A stretch of 64,000 bases of DNA from Citrobacter europaeus (lineage in GTDB: Bacteria; Pseudomonadota; Gammaproteobacteria; Enterobacterales; Enterobacteriaceae): the NCBI GenBank assembly GCA_020099315.1, contig CP083650.1, positions 186,001 to 250,000 on the forward strand, given 5' to 3'. Positions 52,472 through 60,044 of the stretch are shown in pieces. The notes under the pieces are model-generated. The model was not told the origin of the DNA. It did no database searches and saw only the letters and a list, made by a program, of their open reading frames with translations. The position numbers and the translations under genes are program-made. Positions within the stretch are counted from its first letter, which is position 1. Each line of letters begins with the position of its first letter.

Positions 52472-53074
52472 TTAGACTTCAATCGATTCAGAGATCTCTA
52501 ACGCATCATCGACTTCAATGCCCAGATAACGGACTGTGCTTTCCAGTTTCTTATGACCCAACAGAAGTTGGATCACCCGGAGATTCTTGGTTTTCTTGTA
52601 GATCAGGTAAGGTTTTGTTCTTCTCATGGAATGTGTGCTGTAAAGCGAATCTTCGAGACCAAGCTTTTCTACCCACCCATGAAAGATTCGGTTGTATTGC
52701 CGGGTTGAAATGTGCTGGTTAGTTCCGACCCGAGACCGAAATAAAAAGTCTTTACTGTGCAAATTGCTAAGCTTTATCAATGCAGCAACAGCTTCTCTTG
52801 TCCCTTTGGTTATCTCGAATTGCACAGGGCTACCGGTTTTCTGTTGCAACACCGTTGCTCTGCTTGAAACCGAACTACCATATGCCACATCCGATACTTT
52901 GAGTTTGACCAGATCACAGCCTCGAAGCTTACTGTCCAGGGCCATATTGAACAGAGCTAAATCGCGCGTTTTACCTTCCAGTTCAAGCCGGATTCGGATC
53001 CCCCAGATATGAGATATCTGAAGTGGTCTTTTTTGGCCGATGATACGGTCTTTGTTCCATGGTGACGTGTTCAT
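52472..53074 (-). CDS. Short tyrosine recombinase
   Basis: 200 residues from ATG 53074. This is mainly a catalytic domain: Arg in DSKLRGCDLVKLKVSDV, Lys in QQKTGSP, HSMRRTKPYLIY (His-x-x-Arg), LLLGHKKLESTVRYLG with the terminal Tyr. The N-terminal core-binding domain of XerC/XerD is missing, as in other short recombinases found on accessory islands. Its ribosome site and ATG lie in one arm of a perfect 15-bp inverted repeat. It may mobilise the adjacent cassette or the Gabija-like pair. Confidence 0.82.
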   Translation of the reverse strand: MNTSPWNKDRIIGQKRPLQISHIWGIRIRLELEGKTRDLALFNMALDSKLRGCDLVKLKVSDVAYGSSVSSRATVLQQKTGSPVQFEITKGTREAVAALIKLSNLHSKDFLFRSRVGTNQHISTRQYNRIFHGWVEKLGLEDSLYSTHSMRRTKPYLIYKKTKNLRVIQLLLGHKKLESTVRYLGIEVDDALEISESIEV

Positions 53075-53110
53075 ACTCAAATCTCCTGCAATGTGGGAGA
53101 TTTGAGTATG
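53072..53110. repeat. Perfect 15-bp inverted repeat covering a start site
   Basis: CATACTCAAATCTCC at 53072-53086 and GGAGATTTGAGTATG at 53096-53110, with a 9-base loop. On the minus strand the second-read arm contains both GGAG and the ATG of the recombinase. The same GGAG...ATG is present in the plus direction. Confidence 0.85.
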
Positions 53111-53164
53111 GTTGTCCCTTATGAGCGAAAAGCGGAAGTTAAATGGTTAGACGTTAGCATCGAC

Positions 53165-54334
53165 TTACATAGGTCTAACCCAATGTGGCAGCTTTATATT
53201 TGTAAAATGCTCTTCCTCAACGACAAACGCCAGGCTGTAACGAGCTCGGGTAATGGCCACGTACAGCTTGTTTCTAGATTCCTCCGTTTTATCTTTATCG
53301 AACACGTCAAGGTCGCCACCCAGATACTTGAGATGTTTCTCCGGTGAAATAATTAGTACGCGGTCAAAACCGAGACCTTTACAGGAGCCGAAAGTGTGAC
53401 AGGTGATACCTGGTGGCAAATAGCCTTTTCCCATGGGCGATGACCATCGCAAAACTTGAGGCTTGAATATATTGAGATAATCGTTCACCTGAGATGGTTT
53501 TATGAGAAAACAGCCGCAGTGATGGGCCATCTCAGCAGGAACTTCTCCCACCTCTGATTGCGTTTGTTCATAAATACCGGGATGAATGGTATCCGCGAGA
53601 TCGCAGATTTCCTGGATACATCTGCGATTCTTCGCCAGCGAGAACGGACTAAAATTGAGGTCTTTGAAGTATTGAATCTTTTGCTCAGGTGTTTCCGGTG
53701 CCTTGTGGCCGAACGTGGTCGTGTAAATAGTTTGACGAAAATCGCCTACACAGCAAATAGAGTTATGCATTGCCTTACTGAGTGCTTTGATAACGTCAAA
53801 ATCCCATCCAACCAAATCCTGAACCTCATCAAAAAAGATCCTCTGATAAATCTCTTTCAATCTGCTAGCGGGGGCATTCTTTGTTGAAGCGGAGATTCTT
53901 GTTGCCAGCTTCGCCAGCAGTCCAGTGTAAGCTTTGGTTTTGCACGGCGTCAGATAATGAAGAGGATTCAGCGCCCCATTAATTTTTTCCCCTCTTTTGG
54001 AATGCCATTTCCTCGTACCAGGTATCAGGTGAGGGTTATGCTCGGTGAACATTGTAGAAGTGATTCGATCTGGAAACATGGCCGTTTGATAAGGTCTCAC
54101 TAAGTCTTCTAGGTAAAATGAAAACAGGCCTTTCACAACAAAATCATCGCTGTGTTTGCCGTACAATTCCACAAAGCGAGAACGGAGCTCTGCCTGGTTG
54201 TTCATGGTGTAGGTGACGACCAATACGCGTCCGCCCGCCTTTATGACTTCAATGGCATCCTCAATGACTTTTTGGGTTTTTCCTGATCCTGCACCGGCAA
54301 TCCAGAATTCATTAGGCAAAGTCGAACACCTCAT
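53165..54334 (-). CDS. gajB: GajB-like UvrD/PcrA-type helicase (Gabija-like system)
   Basis: 389 residues, shorter than typical GajB (about 490). SF1 helicase motifs: Walker A AGAGSGKTQ near residue 15, motif II DEVQDL, motif III GDFRQTIY, the Q/R-rich KNRRCIQEI region, and C-terminal HTFGSCKGLGFDRVLII and LYVAITRARYSLAFV (motif VI). The start overlaps the GajA-like gene by 23 bases. With the OLD-family nuclease it forms the two-gene arrangement known from Gabija, which cleaves DNA when nucleotide pools fall during phage attack. Confidence 0.8.
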   Translation of the reverse strand: MRCSTLPNEFWIAGAGSGKTQKVIEDAIEVIKAGGRVLVVTYTMNNQAELRSRFVELYGKHSDDFVVKGLFSFYLEDLVRPYQTAMFPDRITSTMFTEHNPHLIPGTRKWHSKRGEKINGALNPLHYLTPCKTKAYTGLLAKLATRISASTKNAPASRLKEIYQRIFFDEVQDLVGWDFDVIKALSKAMHNSICCVGDFRQTIYTTTFGHKAPETPEQKIQYFKDLNFSPFSLAKNRRCIQEICDLADTIHPGIYEQTQSEVGEVPAEMAHHCGCFLIKPSQVNDYLNIFKPQVLRWSSPMGKGYLPPGITCHTFGSCKGLGFDRVLIISPEKHLKYLGGDLDVFDKDKTEESRNKLYVAITRARYSLAFVVEEEHFTNIKLPHWVRPM

Positions 54335-55970
54335 CGAGGAAAGGTGGATACCTGAAATTCAGAGTGCCATCGAACAGCTTGATAGCTGAATCGACTTTGC
54401 GAGCGCCCTTACCGTTTCCCTGGACGCTTCGAAACCAATCGATCAGAAAGTCGCGTCTCTTATCTAAGTCGACTAATTTATCGTAGAGGTTAAACGTCTG
54501 TGTCGATAACACCACTTTGGCGAAAGCGTCCAGCGTAACCAAGTCGGTTGCATTGGCATATATCATCGCGGGTTCAAGCGAAAACTCCTCATTTTTGGCA
54601 GAGGAGATAAGCTTGATATTAGGATAGGCCGCATAATCGGCACGCACTTTCACGACGTTTTCTTCATAGTCGCCATCGTTATCTCTGAGGACGTTTATTC
54701 GGGTACCAATTTCCATACCTACGGAGATGAACGTATCAAACCCGACTCCGCGCACGACGATGATATCAATACCATCTTGCTCGGGCAGGCGGTTGTGCTT
54801 GCGGTGGTAAATCTTCTTGAGTACTAACTCGTCTGACGGTCCCTCGACAAGGATGACTTTGTGCGAGAGTGCCACGCGCAATGTGTCATAGCCCGGTAAG
54901 CGCTTTAAGGTTTTGACCACTGCAGGGGCAAGCTTATGCAGACGTTTGTATCCCGACTGAACCAGGCAGATTTTATCAATGCTCAGCTTGTTGAGCACAT
55001 ACGAGCTGTGAGTGGTAAGGAAGAGTTGTTTGTCGCCCCGCTGATTTTCAATGTAGTGAACCAGCTTATTGAGGTTAGTGTGAGAAAGGTGATTTTCGGG
55101 CTCCTCCATCATCACCAAATCGATATCCTTCGACTTGTTCTGAATCGCGAGCTTGATCTGCACATTACTCTGCTCACCCTTGCCAATGAACTGGAAAGGG
55201 ACATCATCTACTTCAAGTTGAAGGCTGGTCTGAATAGAGCCCGCTGGTAAAGTGCTTGCGGCAATGGACAGCTTTTTTTCTGTGATCAAGTGGTCCGTAT
55301 CCAGACCGGTATTGACTGTCCTGACCTCACCTGAGTTGTTAAAAACCTGCTGATTCTCACGATAATTGAGGGTCAGCTTAACCAGTTCCTCTTTCTTTAA
55401 AGCGGTATTAAGTATGGTAGAGATGTACTGATTCTTACCCAGAGTGGGGTGGATACGAGTTGGGTCGATGTATAACGCCCGGAATTTCTTCGCTACGGCT
55501 TTAACAGGATTCCATCCGAAATCCAGCCATTCCAGCTTGTAGAATTCGATCGGGATACTCGTAATGTGTGGGTTTGTCAGTAAGTGGTCGGCGTAAACGT
55601 CCTTGAGCGTGTCATCAAAGCGCACCAGCACCGTGATACCTTGAGCATCGGCTTTAAGGAAATTATTTGTACCCCGGTATTCAGGCACTCCCTCAATGAA
55701 TGCTTCTATTGCCAAGACAGGCAAGTGCATGGCCGATTTATCAGAAGCCAAAAAAAGCTGCACTGCATCCTTATTAAAAATGTCTGGCGTAAACTCGCTG
55801 TTGAAGGGGCGGCCCCGATAGCTGTAATTCAGTACGATTTCCAGGGCTTCCAGAATAGTACTTTTACCGGCGTTGTTATCACCTACAAAGATATTTACGT
55901 CATCGTTGAATTCAAAATATTCATCTTTGAATTTCTTGAAATTGGTAAGCTTAATCGATTTAACCCGCAC
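54312..55970 (-). CDS. gajA: GajA-like ATPase-TOPRIM nuclease (OLD family, Gabija-like)
   Basis: 552 residues, GTG start with GAGGGA upstream. ABC-type ATPase: Walker A VGDNNAGKST near residues 29-38, signature-like GKGEQSNVQI, Walker B DLVMMEEPENHLS and H-loop LTTHSSYVLN. C-terminal TOPRIM: VILVEGPSDELVL (Glu), VLRDNDGDYEE (Asp pair) and EEFSLEPAM. This is the class 2 OLD plan, which pairs with UvrD-like helicases. The order gajA-gajB and their overlap fit Gabija. A generic OLD-UvrD pair outside the strict Gabija clade cannot be excluded. Confidence 0.82.
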   Translation of the reverse strand: MRVKSIKLTNFKKFKDEYFEFNDDVNIFVGDNNAGKSTILEALEIVLNYSYRGRPFNSEFTPDIFNKDAVQLFLASDKSAMHLPVLAIEAFIEGVPEYRGTNNFLKADAQGITVLVRFDDTLKDVYADHLLTNPHITSIPIEFYKLEWLDFGWNPVKAVAKKFRALYIDPTRIHPTLGKNQYISTILNTALKKEELVKLTLNYRENQQVFNNSGEVRTVNTGLDTDHLITEKKLSIAASTLPAGSIQTSLQLEVDDVPFQFIGKGEQSNVQIKLAIQNKSKDIDLVMMEEPENHLSHTNLNKLVHYIENQRGDKQLFLTTHSSYVLNKLSIDKICLVQSGYKRLHKLAPAVVKTLKRLPGYDTLRVALSHKVILVEGPSDELVLKKIYHRKHNRLPEQDGIDIIVVRGVGFDTFISVGMEIGTRINVLRDNDGDYEENVVKVRADYAAYPNIKLISSAKNEEFSLEPAMIYANATDLVTLDAFAKVVLSTQTFNLYDKLVDLDKRRDFLIDWFRSVQGNGKGARKVDSAIKLFDGTLNFRYPPFLDEVFDFA

Positions 55971-56310
55971 TCTAAGTCCCTCAAGATACTGTCAAATGAT
56001 ACCCCTTAAAGACATTAACTCACCGATATACCTGTGTCCACATGCAGGCTCGTTGTCCCCTTAAATCCTGCAGGCACTGAAGCGGTGGTCGACATAAATA
56101 GGCCAAGATATGAGAGCTGTTCTTGGACAACTTAAAGTCTGCTTTTGGCACTCAGCAGACATTTGAATTTTCCCCTTCTCCGGATATCCGAACCTGGCTT
56201 TAGCATGAATTGCAGTAACTAAACCGAGATGTCCATCCGGGATTTGGCTTTTGACCGCATCTGCAATGATAGTTCTACACCCCGGCCATGTAAGCGGCCG
56301 GAGTATGGAT
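55971..56310. other. Spacer between the Gabija-like pair and the nucleotidyltransferase
   Basis: No gene seen. It has small inverted repeats (GTCTGC/GCAGAC near 56148-56170). The Gabija-like promoter on the minus strand should lie here. No clear -35/-10 pair could be set. Confidence 0.4.
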
Positions 56311-57111
56311 TTATCCCCTGTCAGAATACTCTTTCAGCATGGCAAGGACCGTCCAATGAGCCGCATCGTCTGCGATATTTTCAGGCAGCGCATCCGCTCG
56401 CAGATTGATATAAGCATCAACAGCCATTCTGATGGCTAGGCTAACAGAATCACGATCGTGCGCTGCTAGCGTGGAAGTCAGCAGGCCATCAGGGTCAATG
56501 CCGTGGAATTCAATGCGGCGAACCCCACGTTGCGGAAGATTTGCCCGACGATACAGCATGGGTCCCAGCACCTGCTCGCGGAAAAATGACAGCATACCCA
56601 TCGCTTCAAACAGTTCGCCTCTTCCCAGTTTAACCACTGCATAATGAAGCCAGACCCAGGACCGGGACTCAAACCATTCTGGCGTCATGTCAGGCCAGTG
56701 AGCACAACTTTTTGCCAGTTGTCGCTCCAGAGCAGTGGTATCACGGGTAAATAACACTACCGGTTCCTCAACGCGTTGAGTGAGCATTTCCAGTGTGACA
56801 AATTTCAGATCGACATGAAGGAGTTCAGGGCCATACAGGCATATAAGCAGGCGAGGCTCTCCGACATGTTCCCCGGTAAAAGCATGCAGCAGATGGCCTA
56901 ATGTCCCGGCGAGTTCCTGACGCTGCGCCATGATTTCGTCATAGTGGAGAGGGTCGACGACAACGACAAAATCGAGATCGGAGTATTTATCAAAACCGCC
57001 ATGGACAATTGAGCCGCCAGCGAGAAGGGAGTGAATCCGCGAATCAGACTGAAATTTAAGCCTGAGTTGCTCTGCAAAACTTCTGTGTAAATCGGGTAAT
57101 GTACTAAGCAT
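56311..57111 (-). CDS. Nucleotidyltransferase-fold protein (aminoglycoside adenylyltransferase-like)
   Basis: 266 residues. The N-terminal Pol-beta-type motif is LLAGGSIVHGGFDKYSDLDF (residues about 29-48), with Gly-Ser and the metal-binding Asp-x-Asp. A helical C-terminal domain follows, as in aminoglycoside nucleotidyltransferases and related NTase proteins. It is a single gene with no HEPN partner nearby, so a MNT/HEPN toxin pair is unlikely. Substrate unknown; resistance should not be assumed. It is read in the same direction as the Gabija-like pair. Confidence 0.68.
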   Translation of the reverse strand: MLSTLPDLHRSFAEQLRLKFQSDSRIHSLLAGGSIVHGGFDKYSDLDFVVVVDPLHYDEIMAQRQELAGTLGHLLHAFTGEHVGEPRLLICLYGPELLHVDLKFVTLEMLTQRVEEPVVLFTRDTTALERQLAKSCAHWPDMTPEWFESRSWVWLHYAVVKLGRGELFEAMGMLSFFREQVLGPMLYRRANLPQRGVRRIEFHGIDPDGLLTSTLAAHDRDSVSLAIRMAVDAYINLRADALPENIADDAAHWTVLAMLKEYSDRG

Positions 57112-57369
57112 ACTTTTTCCTGTTCACAAAAAATACAAAGCATTTCAGAGTATCGGGTAGTTTATATTCAGGCCAGATATTTTTTGCAGGAACAGTAATG
57201 TCTTAAGAAAGTTTACTTAGCCGCATGTCCACTATTGGCAAAGACCTGCCGGTCAGGATTAGGTTCAGGTCTGTGCCATAGCTGTGTCAGGTCAAATCTG
57301 AGCTAATACACTTCAGTTACGGTCTTGAATTTTCATTCTCTCTCTGGTTAATATGATAGCGCTTAAAAC

Positions 57370-57384
57370 GTTGCCTGAGGCAAC
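57370..57384 (+). promoter_or_regulatory. Small hairpin preceding RNA element copy 2
   Basis: GTTGCC-TGA-GGCAAC, directly before the first unit of copy 2. Copy 1 has a different 6-bp stem (GATCAA/TTGATC) about 45 bases upstream. Confidence 0.55.
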
Positions 57385-57573
57385 CACCAATGTTCCAGTG
57401 ATCTGAGAGGAACGCCTTTGGGTGATCACAACACCAATGTTCCGGCAATCTGAGAGGGACGCCTTCGGGTGATTGCACACCAATGTCACTGTAGCCTGAG
57501 AGGTGACGCCTTCGGGTGGTACAGCCCTTTAATCTTTGGAAATGGCTGTCGCAATTTTTGCGATGAAGATATC
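57383..57573 (+). ncRNA. Tandem UUCG stem-loop RNA element, copy 2
   Basis: Same three-unit structure as at 49153, with about a dozen differences in roughly 190 bases. Pairing is kept: the second unit has GCAAT/ATTGC where copy 1 has GCGAT/ATTGC, and the last hairpin has GTCGCA/TGCGAT against GTCGCA/TGCGAC. No terminator follows; a 12-bp palindrome GAAGATATCTTC does, and transcription could continue into the operon at 57670. Confidence 0.72.
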
Positions 57574-57614
57574 TTCAACACTCACGCTTCGATACTCGTC
57601 TTTCAGCACTTCCG

Positions 57615-57669
57615 GTGGGAAATCTTCCCACTGTGGCAGGTTTTTCACCGGTTTTCCGGGATAACTGCC
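57615..57669 (+). promoter_or_regulatory. Nested hairpins ending at the first operon start
   Basis: GTGGGAA-ATC-TTCCCAC at 57615-57631, then GGCAG/CTGCC (57635/57665) enclosing CCGG-TTTT-CCGG. The last arm abuts ATG 57670, so the start region is inside structure. Confidence 0.6.
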
Positions 57670-58005
57670 ATGTTAAATAAACTCCTTCAGGAACTTTTCT
57701 TTTCTGTTCAACTGATTCTGGCTTTCGTTCTGCGTCTCCATTACACCTTTCCGCTGTTTGTTGCGGTGTTACGCAGAGATGAGTGGGTAGAAAGCTTCAC
57801 CGGGTTGTTTCGTTTACGCACCCGAACCTGTCAGAATGAGGGAAAGTTCTATTCAACTGTTGAGCTGCAAATGAACAGGGGTCATACCCAGATACAGACT
57901 GTTGCTCATTTTGGTCCAGAGTCTTCTTTGAAGGAAGCGCAACAAAAAGCCAGTGCAGCGCTCGTTCATATCGCTCGCTTTGAAATGTTTAAACCACAAA
58001 TCTGA
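57670..58005 (+). CDS. Conserved ICE protein, membrane-anchored, unknown
   Basis: 111 residues from ATG 57670. The N-terminal half is hydrophobic (ELFFSVQLILAFVLRLHYTFPLFVAVL, about residues 8-35). The soluble half has YSTVELQMNRGHTQIQ and a helix, SSLKEAQQKASAALVHIA. The longer upstream frame is not used, because it crosses the RNA element. It is the first gene of the backbone operon that runs to the window end. Function not known. Confidence 0.62.
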   Translation: MLNKLLQELFFSVQLILAFVLRLHYTFPLFVAVLRRDEWVESFTGLFRLRTRTCQNEGKFYSTVELQMNRGHTQIQTVAHFGPESSLKEAQQKASAALVHIARFEMFKPQI

Positions 58006-58015
58006 CATCCTGCCC

Positions 58016-58077
58016 ATCGGGGAAAACCTCCCCGATACGGTGATGGTTTTCTCCGTTTTTTAAATCTGGAGAAAACC
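58016..58077 (+). promoter_or_regulatory. Three-arm spacer structure over the next ribosome site
   Basis: Arm A GGGGAAAACC (58019-58028) also lies in stem ATCGGGG/CCCCGAT. Arm B is GGTTTTCTCC (58045-58054), and arm C is GGAGAAAACC (58068-58077), which contains the ribosome site. B pairs perfectly with C, or with A using one G-U, so the two states exclude each other. Confidence 0.62.
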
Positions 58078-58380
58078 ATGAACATTTTTCTGACTTCTCT
58101 GGTCAGTATCCTGAGTAAGGTATTGCCACGTATCCGTCACGGCAAAAGTGAATGGATCGCCAATCACACTGGTTATCTGCGTTTTCAGGCAGAGGTCTGG
58201 CTGGATGATAACGACCATTTTCATGCTGTCGTGAATAAACGTTCCGGCTGGATCAATCCCCGTCACGAACGGGCGGTGGATTGCGGCGAGTTTGATTCTT
58301 TTCACCGTGCCATGAACACGGCGTACCGGCAGGCTCTTGAGCTGGCGCATCTGCGCTATGCCTGGGAACTGACCGATTAG
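58078..58380 (+). CDS. Conserved small ICE protein, unknown
   Basis: 100 residues, no signal peptide. A mixed alpha/beta composition with RFQAEVWLDDNDHFHAVVN and SFHRAMNTAYRQALELAH. No motif recognised. GGAGA 6-10 bases before the ATG sits in a hairpin arm. Backbone gene of the operon. Confidence 0.6.
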   Translation: MNIFLTSLVSILSKVLPRIRHGKSEWIANHTGYLRFQAEVWLDDNDHFHAVVNKRSGWINPRHERAVDCGEFDSFHRAMNTAYRQALELAHLRYAWELTD

Positions 58381-58413
58381 AAAACGCATTTCCTCTGAAA
58401 TAACGTATCTACC

Positions 58414-58474
58414 CAACAGGGGATTTTTCCCTGAGGGGATAAATCCCTCTGTTGCTGTACTGACAGGAGGATTT
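58414..58474 (+). promoter_or_regulatory. Three-arm spacer structure over the next ribosome site
   Basis: Arm A CAACAG-GGGATTT pairs with arm B AAATCCC-CTGTTG (one bulge) at 58414-58454. Arm C, ACAGGAGGATTT, includes the ribosome site and can pair with B with one mismatch and one G-U. Confidence 0.6.
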
Positions 58475-58882
58475 ATGAACGTCTATCAACTGAAAACCCG
58501 TACTGAGGCATTTATCTGGCTTTCTCTGATGGAAGGCGATTTGCTGAGTATCCGGGCTTCTCTGAACGCCGGTTTATATCCGTCTTATGACGACAGGTCA
58601 GAAGAGCCGGAGTTTGAATGCGCGGTTTTTAACTGCGGTACGGCTTTCGGTGAATTTATGGAAAGGCTGGAATCGGAGGATTTCGATGCTCTGTCAACAG
58701 CCGGAAATGAACTGACTGGCATGATTGACAACATGGGTAAAATGTTATGTGAGCCGGTGTGGACACAGGCTGTACTTCTGGGGCGCAATGAAGTCCGGGC
58801 TGACCGGGCTATCTGCGCCGCCGAAGCGGATGGCTGGCTGTATGGCTCCCGCATTTATCGCAGGAGGCCTGGTATGGACTGA
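58475..58882 (+). CDS. Conserved small ICE protein, unknown
   Basis: 135 residues starting MNVYQLKTRTEAFIWLSL. Acidic middle (DDRSEEPEFECAVFN) and basic end (YGSRIYRRRPGMD). Probably cytoplasmic. No catalytic motif seen. GACAGGAGG precedes the ATG. Confidence 0.6.
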   Translation: MNVYQLKTRTEAFIWLSLMEGDLLSIRASLNAGLYPSYDDRSEEPEFECAVFNCGTAFGEFMERLESEDFDALSTAGNELTGMIDNMGKMLCEPVWTQAVLLGRNEVRADRAICAAEADGWLYGSRIYRRRPGMD

Positions 58883-58945
58883 TTTTCCCGCTTTCATTAC
58901 TTTCTGATCGTCACTGCTGACGGTCACGCGATTTTGTTTCATACC

Positions 58946-58960
58946 CGGGGCCATGCCCCG
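58946..58960 (+). promoter_or_regulatory. Intercistronic hairpin
   Basis: Perfect CGGGGC-CAT-GCCCCG, followed by a GGGGCTGGTCCCTTTTT stretch that could act as a weak terminator or attenuator before ATG 58996. Confidence 0.55.
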
Positions 58961-58995
58961 TCAGGGGCTGGTCCCTTTTTCACTACAGGGCGCCT

Positions 58996-59205
58996 ATGTC
59001 TCACATTCACTTTCCGTCGGTTTGCGAAAAAACCGACAACACACTGACTCCGGAGCAGGAAAACCGCGTACGCCATCTGGTGCATGAGGAGTGTTATTCC
59101 CGCGACCGCGCGGCACTGATAAAGCTTATTGGCCTGATGCTCCTGCTGAAGCTGGCAGGGACCTTCATGCTGGGCATCTTACTATTGATGCTGCGACTGC
59201 TCTGA
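58996..59205 (+). CDS. Small ICE membrane protein
   Basis: 69 residues. A soluble N-terminus (TPEQENRVRHLVHEECYSRDRA) and one C-terminal hydrophobic helix (LIGLMLLLKLAGTFMLGILL), a tail-anchored plan. Function unknown. It is 19 bases upstream of the next gene. Confidence 0.58.
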   Translation: MSHIHFPSVCEKTDNTLTPEQENRVRHLVHEECYSRDRAALIKLIGLMLLLKLAGTFMLGILLLMLRLL

Positions 59206-59224
59206 TAACAGGAGGTATACGCTG

Positions 59225-59674
59225 ATGATTATTAACCGCTTGTTTGTTTTTTTGTTACGACATCTGTGGTGCCTTGTGCGCTGGACAGGACTGTCGGTAT
59301 ATCACGGTATTGCCGTGCTGTACCGTCGAAGACAGGCCAGACTGCAGGCGTCCGGGGGGCGGCCGCGAACGGTGTATACCGGTCGCTGGCAGCTTGCCGA
59401 TGATGTTTCATGCTGTGGGCGTGCGGTGGTGCTCCGGTCTGGCGAAACGCTCAGACCTGGGGTTGAGCTCCTGTTCTTCGGTGAGGAAAGTGCCGAGCCA
59501 TACTACAGTGAACGGCAGGTTGTTGACGATAAAGAGTCCGTTCTGGTGGCAGAGCAGATGCTGTTGCGGTTTCTGGGCAGCCGGCACCGGCGGCAGAACC
59601 GGCGGAATGCTGCTGTCCCTGTTCTCGTAACTGACACCGTGACCACGGTCCCGGTTAATGATGAGGTTGCATGA
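59225..59674 (+). CDS. Conserved ICE protein with N-terminal hydrophobic region
   Basis: 149 residues with an ATG after GGAGG. Hydrophobic and aromatic N-terminus (RLFVFLLRHLWCLVRWTGLSVYH), then a compact beta-rich domain (TVYTGRWQLADDVSCCGRAVVL) and a variable polar tail. It overlaps the next gene by four bases. Family not recognised. Confidence 0.58.
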   Translation: MIINRLFVFLLRHLWCLVRWTGLSVYHGIAVLYRRRQARLQASGGRPRTVYTGRWQLADDVSCCGRAVVLRSGETLRPGVELLFFGEESAEPYYSERQVVDDKESVLVAEQMLLRFLGSRHRRQNRRNAAVPVLVTDTVTTVPVNDEVA

Positions 59675-59967
59675 TGGATATGTCGGCGCTGCTTGGCAGC
59701 ACGCCGCCGGCTGTCGCTATTGAGGAGCCGGTCTGGGCGCAGATGGTGAGCTATCCCCTTGCACCCGCCTGTGAGAACGAGCGGCTGCAGCGGCTGATTT
59801 ATCACGGTTTTCTGGCGCTCAGTCAGGCACCTTCAGGCCAGACAGTCGTGGAGTTTGGCTATTTCTGCCTGCCATCTGATGGCGACCAGAATGCGCCACT
59901 GTGGCAGAACATCTGTATTAAACGCGATTATTCAGACGGTCAGGTGACACTTACTTTGGACCGTTAA
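59671..59967 (+). CDS. Conserved small ICE protein, unknown
   Basis: 98 residues starting MMDMSALLGSTPP. Ends with a beta-rich stretch (VVEFGYFCLPSDGDQNAP, NICIKRDYSDGQVTLTLDR). No signal peptide. Translation coupled to the previous gene by ATGA overlap; followed by a strong hairpin with a T-run. Confidence 0.6.
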   Translation: MMDMSALLGSTPPAVAIEEPVWAQMVSYPLAPACENERLQRLIYHGFLALSQAPSGQTVVEFGYFCLPSDGDQNAPLWQNICIKRDYSDGQVTLTLDR

Positions 59968-59985
59968 TCAGTTTTACCACCTACC

Positions 59986-60027
59986 CTGACGGGGGAACCC
60001 GTGAGGGGGACGCCGTCAGATTTTTTT
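59986..60027 (+). terminator. Intrinsic-terminator-like hairpin inside the operon
   Basis: CTGACGG at 59986-59992 pairs with CCGTCAG at 60013-60019; seven T follow. A short ACTC/GAGT stem then covers the next ribosome site GGAG. It could attenuate transcription into the following gene. Confidence 0.65.
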
Positions 60028-60044
60028 ACTCAAAAGGAGTCTGT

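Noticed and set aside
53093..53347. Plus-strand frame starting in the 15-bp palindrome (ATGGTTGTCCC)
   Set aside because: It runs antisense through the end of the helicase gene and beyond residue 30 follows that gene's complementary sequence. It is treated as a shadow.
54312..55970. Considered a PARIS (AriA/AriB) system
   Set aside because: ATPase and TOPRIM domains are in one protein and the partner is a UvrD-like helicase, which is the OLD/Gabija arrangement.
56311..57111. MNT/HEPN toxin-antitoxin pair
   Set aside because: The nucleotidyltransferase is longer than MNT antitoxins and no HEPN gene is adjacent.
57469..58005. Longer version of the first backbone-operon protein starting in the RNA element
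   Set aside because: The upstream part crosses the stem-loops and hairpins and has no protein-like character. ATG 57670 is used.
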